Positions 48,301-60,660 of a stretch of 64,000 nt of DNA are shown in pieces. The DNA is taken from assembly GCA_958298945.1 (NCBI GenBank), contig OY282609.1, forward strand, positions 36,305,212-36,369,211. The letters are read 5' to 3'. The DNA is from Atherix ibis (Eukaryota; Arthropoda; Insecta; Diptera; Athericidae). The notes beneath the pieces were generated by a model that was not told where the DNA came from, did no database searches, and worked only from the letters and a program-made list of their open reading frames with translations. The translations under genes and the position numbers were made by a program. Position 1 is the stretch's first letter; each line of letters begins with the position of its first letter.

Positions 48301-51300
48301 TGAGTGGGGGTTATAATAAAATTACAATGTTTTTTGACAATTATTGCGTACAAAAAAAAGTTTTTTTTTAAACACGCATATATATATTTAAACCGTTGGA
48401 ATTACAAAGTTTAATAATTAATTGATATTTTGATGGCTCATATTTAATGAACCTTATATCTGTTTGAAAATGTCTCGGAATAGTATATATGTATTCTGTT
48501 ATTTTTGAGTATTTATGTTTATATTGCTGAAATTTTTAGTTATAGGGTTGTTGCATAATTTCTTATTCGGGAGTTTTGTGAGAAAGTTATTCGTATCAAG
48601 TCTACAAGTACCGTCGCAATTTTTTAATATTTATATAGACAAATACTAAACATAATACATAATATTTATGAGACAAATACTGTAAATGACAAAATAGTTT
48701 TTATTTTTTAAATTCTTACAAAATGAAAAGTCTTTATTCATTATCAATGAATATTTTCTAATAAATGTACTGTAAAATCCATCCATCATCATGGAGAAAG
48801 TTGAAACGTAAATTTTTTAATAATATTACAACATATAAGAAAAAATGCTAGTTTATGTACCCCAGTAGTATTTGAACTATTTATCCACATATTTTCTAAG
48901 CTTATTTCTTAGGGAGAGAACATTTGTTTCAATAAAGGCGTTTATCTCTGAGTCAATCAAAAATCCATTACAAGTCAAATAAAATTATTTTAAAACAAAT
49001 GTTATTTATCTTCTCTACCATTTCAAAATAATAATAATAATAACAAACAGTGTATATAATAAAATTAAGAAACATTTAAATTGTGTGCAGATTGACCAAG
49101 AATATAGGTTCATGATACCATGATTGGATATAACAGCCACTAGTAACTCCATTTTCCGTTTGCTGTTTAGTTATTTGATGGTCAATAATAGAAAGTAAAT
49201 ATTTGAATAGATACTGTTTAGTTGGTGTCATTAAATAACAACGATAACATCGTAGCTAACTCCTACACACTTCTATTTTTCTTCTAGCAGCATTCATCAT
49301 CAAGTGTTCGCCTTTGATACCTTTTACGAAACAAGTCGTTTTAAAAACCTACACGATGATATACTAAAAAATAGCTGTACACTTTCCTAGTCAAGTTCGG
49401 TATAAAAAAAATTGATTTAACTCCCTTCTCTCATATATATCTTATACCACAATTAATAAGTGAATACATACTTATTATATGTATATTTATATAACATAGA
49501 TATAGATAAGTGAAATATTTCTTAAACGAATCAAACATACATACACAAGGGAACTTAATATCAATTGCGCAGGTCCAAATTTTGTACACTCTAAATGTGT
49601 CATATTCTTATATACACTTCAAGTATACTCTTAAAGGACAGTGTATCTAATTTTTGGCATGCTAGGATAATTTACTTTCATGGTACACTCTAAAAATGAA
49701 TGCAGAAGTTACGTAATGTTTCTTCATATTTTTATTATATAAAAATAAACAGTTTAAATTGACAAATATTTTTTTTAACTTTTAATTTAATAATATTAGA
49801 AATTGAAATTCTATTTCAACAATAATCGGCAGAATGATCAGAACTCTGGATAGAAAAATTTATATTTTCATTAGAAAATTTTGATTAAAAAAGAATGTTG
49901 AGCATGAATTTTATTATTTTTCATCATATTGGAAGATGAAGTCCTTATTTTAATATATTATAAATTTTGGGTAGTTGATTTTTAGATCTGTTAAATCTGT
50001 TAAAGAATTAATAGCAAACATAATGTGAATCTGTTAAATAGAATTAAGGTGTTGTAGTTCTCTGAAGTGGGCTCTTAGGAATTTTTACATATACAATAAA
50101 CAGATTAAGTTAAGACACTTTTTATGGACTTTGTGCGCATTTAATTAACTCACAAAAATTAAAAATTGACGATAAAGGACAACAAATTTATTGTTTATTA
50201 CTATAGCCTATAATGATACTTGACATGTTAATTGTCTTTACTATTTTTTTTTTTTTTTAAAGTTAATCTAAAAAAGCATTTTTGGAAAATATTGTTAACT
50301 ATTGTATTAGCAAATAAACATACCAGACATTCATTTTTGGTCAAATAATGTATTTTAAAACTAGTTTTACATTTACAACTATTTTTTAATATTTTCTTTA
50401 AACTCATGTAATTTTTTTATTCAAATGGATAAAAAAATTTCAAATAAAATTACAAAATAATTTTACAAAGTGTTCTATTAAAAGAATAACTAACTGCATG
50501 TGTTTGCGAGTTTTATTTTACATAAAAAAAACATCTATATTTTGGTATTAATCTCATAACATAAATTAAAAACTATGGAAAAAGTTAGGCGTTATATTAA
50601 TTTATAAAAGAGAAATTAATAGTTTAAAAAAAAATATAAATAGCAGCTAACTTAATCGAATCAATGTGCAAAAATTCATTGACATAATTACTGCTTGCAT
50701 ACTTTAATTGTATCAATTTAAAACGATTTGTTATTTATGCCAAGCAGTTGACAACTAATACAATAAATTTTCAAATAATTTTGAATTACCTTAAAATAAT
50801 AACAATAATGATAAAATTGATAAAAAATTATAGTTACAATGACAAATAAAACAGAAAAACAAAAAAAATATAGGTATAAGTACTTTTTTTTTATTCAGTT
50901 CCAATTTTAAGCACGATTTTCGAATGATTTAAAAGTAAAAATAGCTTAAATTCAGGCCCCACCTGAATTTGGCATCGATAATTTCCCTGCTTTCGATTTT
51001 AAACATCAATCATTAATGAATCCATGAAAATGCATTGGCAATTGGTGTTGTTTAAATATTATCAATATTTTCAATATTTTTCGTCAGTTATTTTTAAGCA
51101 GGAAAAATAATAACAAAACAATATTCCCATAGAGAAATATAATATATGATTGCACATACTCTAAGAAATAATATACAAGCTGTTTAGATGCCGGAGTTAT
51201 GTATTGTATTTATTGTAAAATATATGATGTGTACTATTTTTTTTACTTTATCTTGAACGGCCACCCACATTAAAGTATAAATAGATAATTGATGTAATCA

Positions 51301-54300
51301 AGTAGCCGTATTCAATTTATTATTGTAGGACATATTTTCCTCGCATTTTTGAGAAATGCGAGTTCTCTAATTTTGTAACTTCACTTTACGATCTACAAAA
51401 TTTTTCATTGCAGTTACTGTAACAATTTTTTAGTTTTTTTAATAATAGATTTTATATTGTTTTTAATAGTGAGGTAAATGAAGGTAATTATTAATAATAA
51501 TAATTATTATACTTATAAATTTATTCTTAAAAAAAAACCGTCTTTTTTTTAATGTTTCCGTATTTATACTCTTCTAATAATCTGCGTCCTTAAGTAAGAT
51601 CTTAATTTTCTTTTTCAAATAAGTTCTTCCTCGTATTATCAGCCTGAGTTATTTCAAGAATTGAATATTAATTAATCTCCGGATAGATGTGTCTCATTTT
51701 TATTATATATATTAATATAGCGTTGATATCCCATTCGATGTCATGAATATTACAATTTATTACTGAATGCAAAATGTTCATCAATTTTGCGGACGTTGAT
51801 TATTATTTAATTGTTATTTCAATGTTTTAAAAGCAATTACTATCATGTTTTTTTTGTGATATTATATATGCAACAAACTTGATCGTAGAAAAGTGTTTTA
51901 TAATTGATGAAAAGAAAAATAAAGAACGGTTGGATTGAATTATGTACGATTATACATGCAACTAACTCTTTAGATAAGAAAATTGCTATTGTAGTATTAT
52001 TGCATTAATAGAAGTTTGTTGGAAGAATTGTAATGCAGTAAAATTCTTAGAAACGTATTTTTAACTACAATAGTCTAATTACAAATCATTTATATTGGAT
52101 AGAAAAATATACACTTTTCTCTTATATAAATAAAAAATAAATTATTTGTGTTTCGTAATTTTCGTCAAATTGTAATTAACTCTTTTGACAAATAAAAATA
52201 ATCAGCAATTTAATATTAGTTGTAAGTAAATTTCATTAAAGTGCTAGTTTTCTTTTTGAGAAAATATTCAATTATGCATAATTAGTGCTTACAGATTTAA
52301 AAAGTTGAAAATTTGTAGCAAAACATTTAAGCTAAGAATTTATCAAGATATTTAAATAAAATATTAAAATTTTGCAGAATTGAAAACCAGTGGACAAGAT
52401 TAACGAGAAGTATTAAATAATTCTTGTTATCTCCTCGTATAAGTGAGCAAGTGTATTACTACGCTTTTTTGTTATGCAGAACATGTACTCTATGGTAGAT
52501 ATCACCAAAGTAATAATTAATATGGTTGGCTGTCGATAATACTCGTACGTGTATGTGCATTTTCTTGTGTATTATAAAATATTTTTTATTTTTTTTTTAA
52601 ATTATTGTAAAGTAAAAAATGTAAAATAAATAACATTCAACTATATAATTAATTAATATTACCAAAATAAATCAAAATAGAAAAGATTTCGTTAAGTTAA
52701 ATGTCTACAAGAAACTGAATTCAAACAAAAAAAAAACCAAACAACTAACAGCATTAGTAAAATTTTGATTTTGACCTGCATTCTATAAACATTTCTACTT
52801 AAATGAAAACTAATTTTAGAAAATATGAAATTTTGAATTAGTTTTGTTTGAATTTTAAATTGTAATGTAATAAAAGTTTAAGTTGAGAAAAAAATAAGTT
52901 GAAAGAAATTTGATGTTCTGTAAACAAATGCCAATCAGCAAAACCAGCAGGATTATCATCATTTTGAGTTTATTGAAAATTGGAAAAATATGTGCTCGTA
53001 AAATGAGATCTCTATTAAGTGCCCCTAAAAATTTTCAGCTAAATTATTCGAAATGATGTTAATGTATTGATAGTTGTTATTTTTATGTTTAGAGTTCAAA
53101 CATAACGTTTTATTGTGTTGATTTGTTGCAACATGTTTTTTAAACAAAATGTAGCGTTATTCTAAGAAATCGTTATCACATATAAATTTATAAATTACGA
53201 GTGCTAATGGGAAAAGATTTTCAAACACTGTTATATTAAAAAAAAATTTCTTTGGAATGTAAAACATAAATTCCTTAGTTTTTTATTGAAATAATTTTTA
53301 GAAATTACTCATAATTGAAAAGTAGCCCAATTTTTGTATTTTGTAAAAATGAAAACAATATTTTACAAGAGCACTTATACACCTTTCTTAAAGCATAATT
53401 TATATACAAATAACTTCAATGTTTTCTTTATGGCATAAAAAGATTTCTGTAATGTTTTTCTTAAAAAATTTATAGTACATTAAATTAATGATATGAAGTG
53501 GGTGAAAACGGAAAAATAGGGGATTATGTTGTACTACAAAACTCTTGTGATTTTTCGTTATTAAAACAACTCTATTATTATCTTTTAACGTCTGAAGGAT
53601 GTGAAAATTAATTGATTTTTCGATGCCGTTTTAATGCGTACTATTAATATGTATATGTAAATAGTACGAATGTGTACATCACTTAATTATCTATATTTCA
53701 ATGTAATATTTTCTCATTAAAGTTCTTTCTTCAGTTATTGAACGTGTCAGAATATGAACTTAATTAAAACTTGTTATTGTTTTTATATTCTATTTTTTTA
53801 ACACGTAACTTGTTAATTTATCTTGGTTCAGAAAGGAAATTTGAATCTAATTAACGTTAAAAGTAAATTGAAACCGAGAACACAGTATATGAATGAGAAT
53901 ATTTTTATAACAAAGAAAACAGGTGGAAATTATTGAGGAAGAGGTAACAGACAAGAGCTGAAAATTGAAATATGAAATCAAGCGTATACTGAAATTTAAT
54001 AGTTCAAGCCGCAAAAGTGATATGTTCACCACAGTTTTCCTTCTTCATTCATTAATAAAGGAGAGAGTACTTTAGCCCTTACTGTTGATAGTAATTATTT
54101 TGATTATATTTTTATTATAATGAGTGTGTGGTTAATAGATAATATCAGTAATATGTAGACATTTTATTTTTGAAAAAGAACTATTTAGATTCACGGCTTT
54201 TCTCAATCTAATGGTTAATTTTAATGAAAAATTCGGATACTGTACATAATTCCTTTGATTTCATTAATTTGTAAATAAGCAATATTTTAATATATTGTAG

Positions 54301-54830
54301 AACAGCATCAGTATAGAATATTTTTGGTTAATTTTTTTTTTTTAAGTAAATATGTTTCGATAAATATTTCAGTAAAGATAACCCTTTTTCTGCACTGTTT
54401 CAATACATTATACACATAATTGGGCAAACAACTTATTTGCTGAAGAGCCGCATCAATTTAGTGGAATTTTTATTAGCTCAATTTTTATTGGAATTTTATC
54501 GTTCACTATAGGACATTTTTATGATATTCGATTGGCAATTCAGACTTCACTTTGTAACAAAATATCTTATAATATTTTCCGATAGATATTTATTCTCTCG
54601 TTTTTAGTTCATTTTGGCTTTTGCCTCTAAATCGACGCATATCGTGCTTTCTGTTTTATGTCTAAATCAAGCTATGGAATAGATAAGATCTTATAGGTGT
54701 GTACGTGTTTATTTATATATATAATATCATACATATGAATAAATATATATAGCTTAAAATAGATGCATACAGTTTTATTTTATTTCATTTTCGAAAGATA
54801 CGTCGGATAAAATTTTATGTTGTAGAGAAA
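45341..54830. other. long AT-rich non-coding stretch, no gene seen
   Basis: About 9.5 kb holds no open frame worth reporting and no transposon motifs. The only compositional exception is a purine-rich GA patch at 47096-47160. Homopolymers, poly-A/T and short ATAT runs dominate. Confidence 0.5.
47096..47160 (+). repeat. GA-rich patch
   Basis: This is a purine run with repeated GAGAGA units (ACGGAAAGAGAGAGATAGAG and neighbours). It could bind a GAGA-type factor in a fly, but no promoter or transcript feature was seen beside it. Confidence 0.4.
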
Positions 54831-54931
54831 ATATATAGAATTTAAAAATATTTCCATATTTGGAATCAATTTTTAATTATATAAATTAAAAATTGATTCC
54901 AAATATGGAAATATTTTTAAATTCTATATAT
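54831..54931. repeat. perfect 48-bp inverted repeat with 5-nt loop
   Basis: The arms 54831-54878 and 54884-54931 are exactly complementary over 48 bp, around the loop ATATA. The arm starts ATATATAGAATTTAAAAATA and contains TTTCCATATTTGGAATC. A transcript would fold into one long uninterrupted hairpin. No TA or other target duplication flanks it, and no matching transposon end was found elsewhere in the window. Confidence 0.95.
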
Positions 54932-56173
54932 GTGTGTTATATTGTTTTATCTTATTTTATAGGATTAATATAAAAGGAGAAAAAACATTCAAATGTCTAC
55001 AATCAATAATATTTATATAAATGTCCATATAATCGTATTTTATTATATTACGCATTGTTATTATAGTACGAATTTACAGAAAAAATATTTTCATTGAGTA
55101 TTGAAGGTGGAATTGAGAAAAAGGAGTTGATACATCGAGTAGGTTACAACGGGAGACGTCCTTACCGAAAAGTTATTTGACTAATTACAGTTCAATTTTA
55201 AATAAAAATGCATTATGGATAAGAGCAGTAGTTCGTTTCTGATAAGTTTTCTTGTCCATAATTTAGTAATAGGAAGAAAAGTTCTTGCAGTCTCAATTCT
55301 ACTTAAATATGAAAGCGTTGGCCTAAATTTATAATAATAATAAATAATAACATGTCCGCTTCGACTTTAATTTTTGGACCAAACTTTATTTTCTTATTAA
55401 ATTCCCGAATGTTTTTGAAGATAAATAATCGACTCAGTGCAGACTATAAGGAATAAAGTTTATAATTTTTAGCAGCGATATTTGTATGCAGCAGTTTTTT
55501 GAATCTGGCATCTTCTAAGTGAAAATGCAGGTCCTTCAATCCTCGCAGCCAATTTATCGCGTATTAATAGCTTAAAAAAATAGCCAAGCACTTTGGCTAT
55601 TTTTACCTCATCGCTTTTTAATCGTGGATCAGGATATTCTTCGTATTCCCAAAAATCTTAACTATCTATATTACAGCTGATGTTAATATGTTTCGTAAAA
55701 TAAGTATGGATAGGAGATTAGTTTTTCTGTAGGTGCATATAACTTATAAGGGTGAAACCAAAATTTTTACTTTATTATCTTTTCAGAAGTTTATTGTTGA
55801 GCGCTATTATTTTTGATGTTTTGCAAACATTCTGGTAAATATTTTCAAGTAACGTAGTGCTACGCATATTTTATCATACTTCAACGTATCTCTTAAAATA
55901 ATTAGCATAAATACAAAACTTCCGATTCATAGTATAAGCTCATTTCTAATAACACTTTTAGTAAAATGAAAATTTTTGGTTACACGATAAACTTCCGCTA
56001 ATTGTCGACAAGTAAAGTTTAACCGGCTTTTTTTGCTCGCTTGATTCGAACTCAAGACCTCTGTTTACTAGATGTAGACGTGTCGATGTTGACAAATGTT
56101 TGTTTATTTGTTTTTGTTAACGGGCCATGAGATCTCGACAGACGCTATTGGATCTATCTGCTCAGGCGGTTTA

Positions 56174-56191
56174 AAGGTCCGAAAGGACCTT
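56174..56191. other. small GNRA-tetraloop hairpin
   Basis: AAGGTCC-GAAA-GGACCTT is a perfect 7-bp stem with a GAAA loop, inside the only balanced-composition patch for several kilobases. It could be a structured RNA element or chance. No flanking tRNA-like or polymerase III signals could be confirmed. Confidence 0.3.
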
Positions 56192-59100
56192 ATAAGCGAT
56201 AAGGGAATGAAAATCGCTGAAAATGTAAAGCAGGGAGGTAATTAGCATATGACCATAACGCAAAAGATTCGAGCCTAAGATCTTTTGGAGGGTAGTACAA
56301 CACGCTATCGAATATGCTTCCGGGCCGGCTGTGATGCTAAATCAGTTACCTTTAGATAAAAGTTTGTGACATCTGTTCGAATATTATATTATTGAAGTTA
56401 CTTTTTTCTATTAACCGTTAAGAAAAAATTAAAAAGAAAAAACAACTTAATTCTATATACGTGTAAGTACATAAAAAAATTATAGAATATTGGCGAAGAA
56501 AACATTTGATAATTTATTATTACGCTAATCATAACATTTTAATATAACTTTAAATAAAATAAAAAGACAATTTAATTATTGTTCAGATAACAAACTTCAA
56601 TAATCTTTCTTTCCCATAGTATTGATACTATTTTTATGGTCTTCCATTTTCAGATAGTAAAATATTACGATAGATGTAAATTAATTAAAGTTAATATGCT
56701 CATGAAATATTATCTCCTGCAGTGTTTTCATTGACTTAAAAGAATATATATCGTACGAAATTGTTGATTATCTTTTAGATTTTATATAATAATATCTTGA
56801 TCACAATTATTTATTTATGTATAAAGGATAAGTGAAAATTTAATCGATTTAAATCTTTTATTGCAAAAAATTGTGCTTTGATAATATTATTTATTCAAAT
56901 GCAAATGAGTATGTATGTACATATAATTTAATTTTATTGGTAATTAATGATATAAACTAATAGTATTTATTCAAAAAAGAAAGAATGAGTAACATGGGAG
57001 AGAAGAAGGAGTCAAATATATAAAAGGAAGAAATTAAACATAAATATATAATTTTCCCCATTATTTAAATATGAATAAAAGCATTTTTAGTTGAAAATAT
57101 TTTCCCCATCTATTACATACAATAAGTATTGATGAACGGATAAAATACAAAACATTGAAAAACAAACTGAAAAATTTTAATAAAGAAAAAATTTCTTAGA
57201 AGAAACAAAAAGAAAATGATAAATATAAAAACTAAACTATTCATAAAAAAAGAGATTTTTTTTTATTATAAAAAAAAATAAATGACAAAATTTTAAAATG
57301 TGATTGGTTAATCATCAATTATTGGTTTATCTTTATGGTAATGACTTGAAGAAAAATGAACGTGATATTTTTAAACAGACAATTATCTCTTTTCGTTTAT
57401 TTTCATAGAATTAAAGTATTACCGCATTAAATTAATTGACAAATTTGAAAACGAAAAATTAAAAAAAAAACCAAATACTATTTTATTTTTGATAAATTTT
57501 GCAAATTAAGATGTTTAATTTTACTTTTTTCTTCTATCACTATAATAAATTATACATATCTTTTTTAAAGTTTTATTAAGAGAAAAAATAATTTCGGAAC
57601 TTTTGATATGTTTGTCCAGTGTTAGATTTAATATTATCAATAAAAGATTTATCTTTTTTCTATTTATTATAAAATTTTATAAAATAAAGAAGATTTTTTC
57701 TTGAAGATATTGTTCTTCAGCAAAAAAAAAAATACATTTTGATAAATTGGGAATTATTCGACATTTTTTTTATTAAAATTTTATATAATTAATAATATGG
57801 TTTTTTCCATTAAACTTTAAATATTATATTACATTATAGTATTTTATAAAAAATGTAGAAGAGGAATATTTTCCAATTTATCTATTTGTTTTTCTTCATT
57901 AATAGAAACACATCTTTTTATTGAAAATATTTATTATTTTGGCAATAAAAAATTAATAAAACTTGTAAAAAGCTAATGGAAATTTTAATTGGACTTGGAT
58001 TTTTTTTGTGGGTCTATATGTTTTGTAAGGAAAGTGGATATAAATAATACTAAGTAGGTAGAAAAAATCATTACGAATTCAATTGCTGTTAAATGGATAT
58101 TCTATGGTCGTGAGAGAGGTGATTGTCAAGAACAATCAGCGGTGATTGTCCGGAGGGAAAGAACGTTTTCGTTTTTATTGATTTCATAATGATTATGACA
58201 GTTTATTGTTAATAAAGTGTAAACTAATACTTTAGAAACTGTTTTAATCATTACATATAAACTTTTATAATAATTATGCCTTGTATTGTTTATTAAAATA
58301 AAAACACTATAAATAAAAATGAATTAAATAATGGACATAATTATGGTAGACTAATTGACAAAAATTTTTATTTTTTTTAAAAAAAGATTAAAATATTAAA
58401 ACAAGACTATAAATGAAGCTATTATCTAAAATTGCAGTTAATTTTTATAACATTTAAAGAAAAAAACTACAATAGATCACTACAAAATCGCTACTTTTAT
58501 GAAATTTTATATCACTTTTATTTATAAAAAACTATAAGTCAAATTTTCTACAAAAATAATGTATAATTTTTGTAACACTTAAAACCAGAATTTCATTTTA
58601 GTTTAATACAGAAATCTCTTTTCGGACATACACATACAACTATATGACTTTTTTTTAAATTCAATTTATCATATACATTTTAGAAAAAAGAAAAGAATAT
58701 TGAATACCTACGCCGGTTTTTTTATTATTATTAAAGTATTAACTGATTTAAATATAAATATTAAATTTCAACTTAAAAATGAAAAATATAAAAATAACTA
58801 AACAGTTTACTATCAATTTTAAATAAAAGAATTTTTTCTACTTTAAAAAACATTATTTACGTGCATTATAATTTTTTTTTTTGCATTCCTTATACATACA
58901 CATATACTCGTAATCGTATACATTTAGATAAATTTATATTTTAGCACATCTCATATTTTAAATATATTATTATATTAAAAATAAAGTGAAACTAGTTTAA
59001 ATAATACAAAATTATGGTATTAAGTTATCAAACAAGGAAATGCATCGATCCAATAGGTTCGTTTCTTGTAATTTATAAATTTTTTTTTCACCTCAGTATT

Positions 59101-59489
59101 TATTGCACTAGTATTAAAGTTATCAAAATACTTTATTTCAATTGCGCTTTTACATAAATTAATTATTATTTAAATACAAAAAATATAGAAATATTTTTGA
59201 GTAAACTTTTTATAATTTGAACGAAACAATAAACTTTTTTTAATTACAACTTATTAATTATTAGCTAAAAATAAATATAAATGGTAAGATTCTTTATCAA
59301 ATTTTAATGTCTGCTGCAAAAATAATATGCAAAAGAATGAATAAAAATTTCCATAATTACGTACGAATTATTCCGGTTTATCGTATGTTTCACTGTTTTG
59401 CATGTGCAGAATACTCAATTGGAATTTAATTCACATGATTGTCGTTCGTCTAGGTGTTTTCCCAATCACACTTTTTCTTTTATATATAA

Positions 59490-59522
<33 letters not shown>
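59490..59522. repeat. (TA)16 microsatellite
   Basis: Uninterrupted alternating TA covers about 32 bp. Confidence 0.9.
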
Positions 59523-59526
<4 letters not shown>

Positions 59527-60049
59527 TTATTTTAAGTATTTTAAAGATATTTATTTAAGAATTTTTCGATTATATTATGCGTAGAAAAACGATGACAAAT
59601 TTACTTCTGCAAGGAATGATTTTTCCTTTTAAAAAAAACACTTTTTGAATAATAAATTTTTCACATATTTTATAATTAAATTAAATACAATATTATGCTT
59701 ATGATTAAATAATAATTTTATTATAGCATCGATACTCAAAATATAATATCTATTAAAAAAGCACACGTAATTTTTGCAACAAAAGAATGCAGTATGATTT
59801 ATTTTTGAAATTTTTGAACTTTAGGCATTTTTTTTCTTTTTTTCTTAATTTGCTTTAGTTTAAAGTATTTTCACATAAATTTATTAAATAATATAATGTG
59901 TCTGATTTGTGTAATAATTTTGGCTGTCACGATCGAAAGTAATAAAAGTTCTGTATTAGAGAAAATTATTAGTTCAATAGAGCTCTAAGAGATCAGTCAA
60001 AAAATTGAAAACACCCGTTGACCGTTAACCATCGACTAAAGGTAACAAC

Positions 60050-60480
60050 TGACTGAGCTTCATTTTAGCACTATGCCTTTGAGACTTTTACCTCAGAGAC
60101 AACTAAGACCAAGAGGTAACCAACCAGTCAGCAGTCTGCGGTGAGCAGTTAGTAGTGAGCAGTTAGCAGCAAGCAGCAAGTAGAGGGCAGTATGCAGTAA
60201 GTAGAAACTATTGGACAGCGGCGGAAACTTCGATGGCAAAGAAATGCAAAGAAACAGTATAGAAGATGACTATGCAAAGCCGATGGGCGAAGACTTCAAC
60301 GACGACGACTAAGATGACGATGGTGACGATGAAGACAACGATGACGATGACGACAACAACAACGACAACAACGACAAAGACAACGACAACGACACCAACA
60401 ACGACAACGACAATGGCGACGACGACGATAACGATAATAGAGACGATCAAAATGACGACACAACACCACTAACTCCGAGG
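60050..60480 (+). promoter_or_regulatory. possible leader exon with AGC-type and GAC/AAC repeats
   Basis: From about 60120 the sequence repeats GAGCAGTTAGCAGCAAGCAG-like units. It then becomes a GAC/AAC/GAT triplet tract (60297-60453) and ends CCGAG|GTAAAACG near 60479, a reasonable splice donor. In the +2 register, an Asp/Asn-rich frame (…GEDFNDDD) is open apart from one TAA. The frame with an ATG at 60266 is almost all Thr. Such triplet tracts are typical of fly untranslated leaders. I see no coding gene attached to it in this window. Confidence 0.25.
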
Positions 60481-60608
60481 TAAAACGATTTAAGAAAAGT
60501 GGGAAAGTTGAGTTGAATCATTTGAAATATATTCACAGGTACGAGACAGATTACTAAAATACTAACGTCCCCATGGAAGAAAAAATATTCCGGGAGCAGT
60601 AACGACGG

Positions 60609-60650
60609 GCAGCAGCAGCAATAGCAACAGCAACAGCAGATACAGCAGCC
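60609..60650. repeat. CAG/CAA triplet tract
   Basis: This is an imperfect CAG repeat (CAGCAGCAGCAATAGCAACA…), low-complexity and with no coding frame around it. Confidence 0.7.
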
Positions 60651-60660
60651 GTAAACAAGA

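Larger units (their letters stand above)
54932..60049. other. AT-rich non-coding stretch with a GC-richer patch at 56030-56340
   Basis: Mostly A/T-rich. The patch at 56030-56340 has balanced composition and includes a 7-bp stem with a GAAA tetraloop (56174-56191). A (TA)n microsatellite is at 59490-59522. No gene is supported. Confidence 0.5.

Noticed and set aside
56040..56060. Possible tRNA T-arm (GAGTTCGAATCAAG, minus strand)
   Set aside because: The stem pairs only if the loop is shifted from the canonical register, and the remaining arms are absent.
60208..60450. Minus-strand Val/Ile-only frame
   Set aside because: It is the antisense reading of GAC/AAC triplets; low complexity keeps it open.
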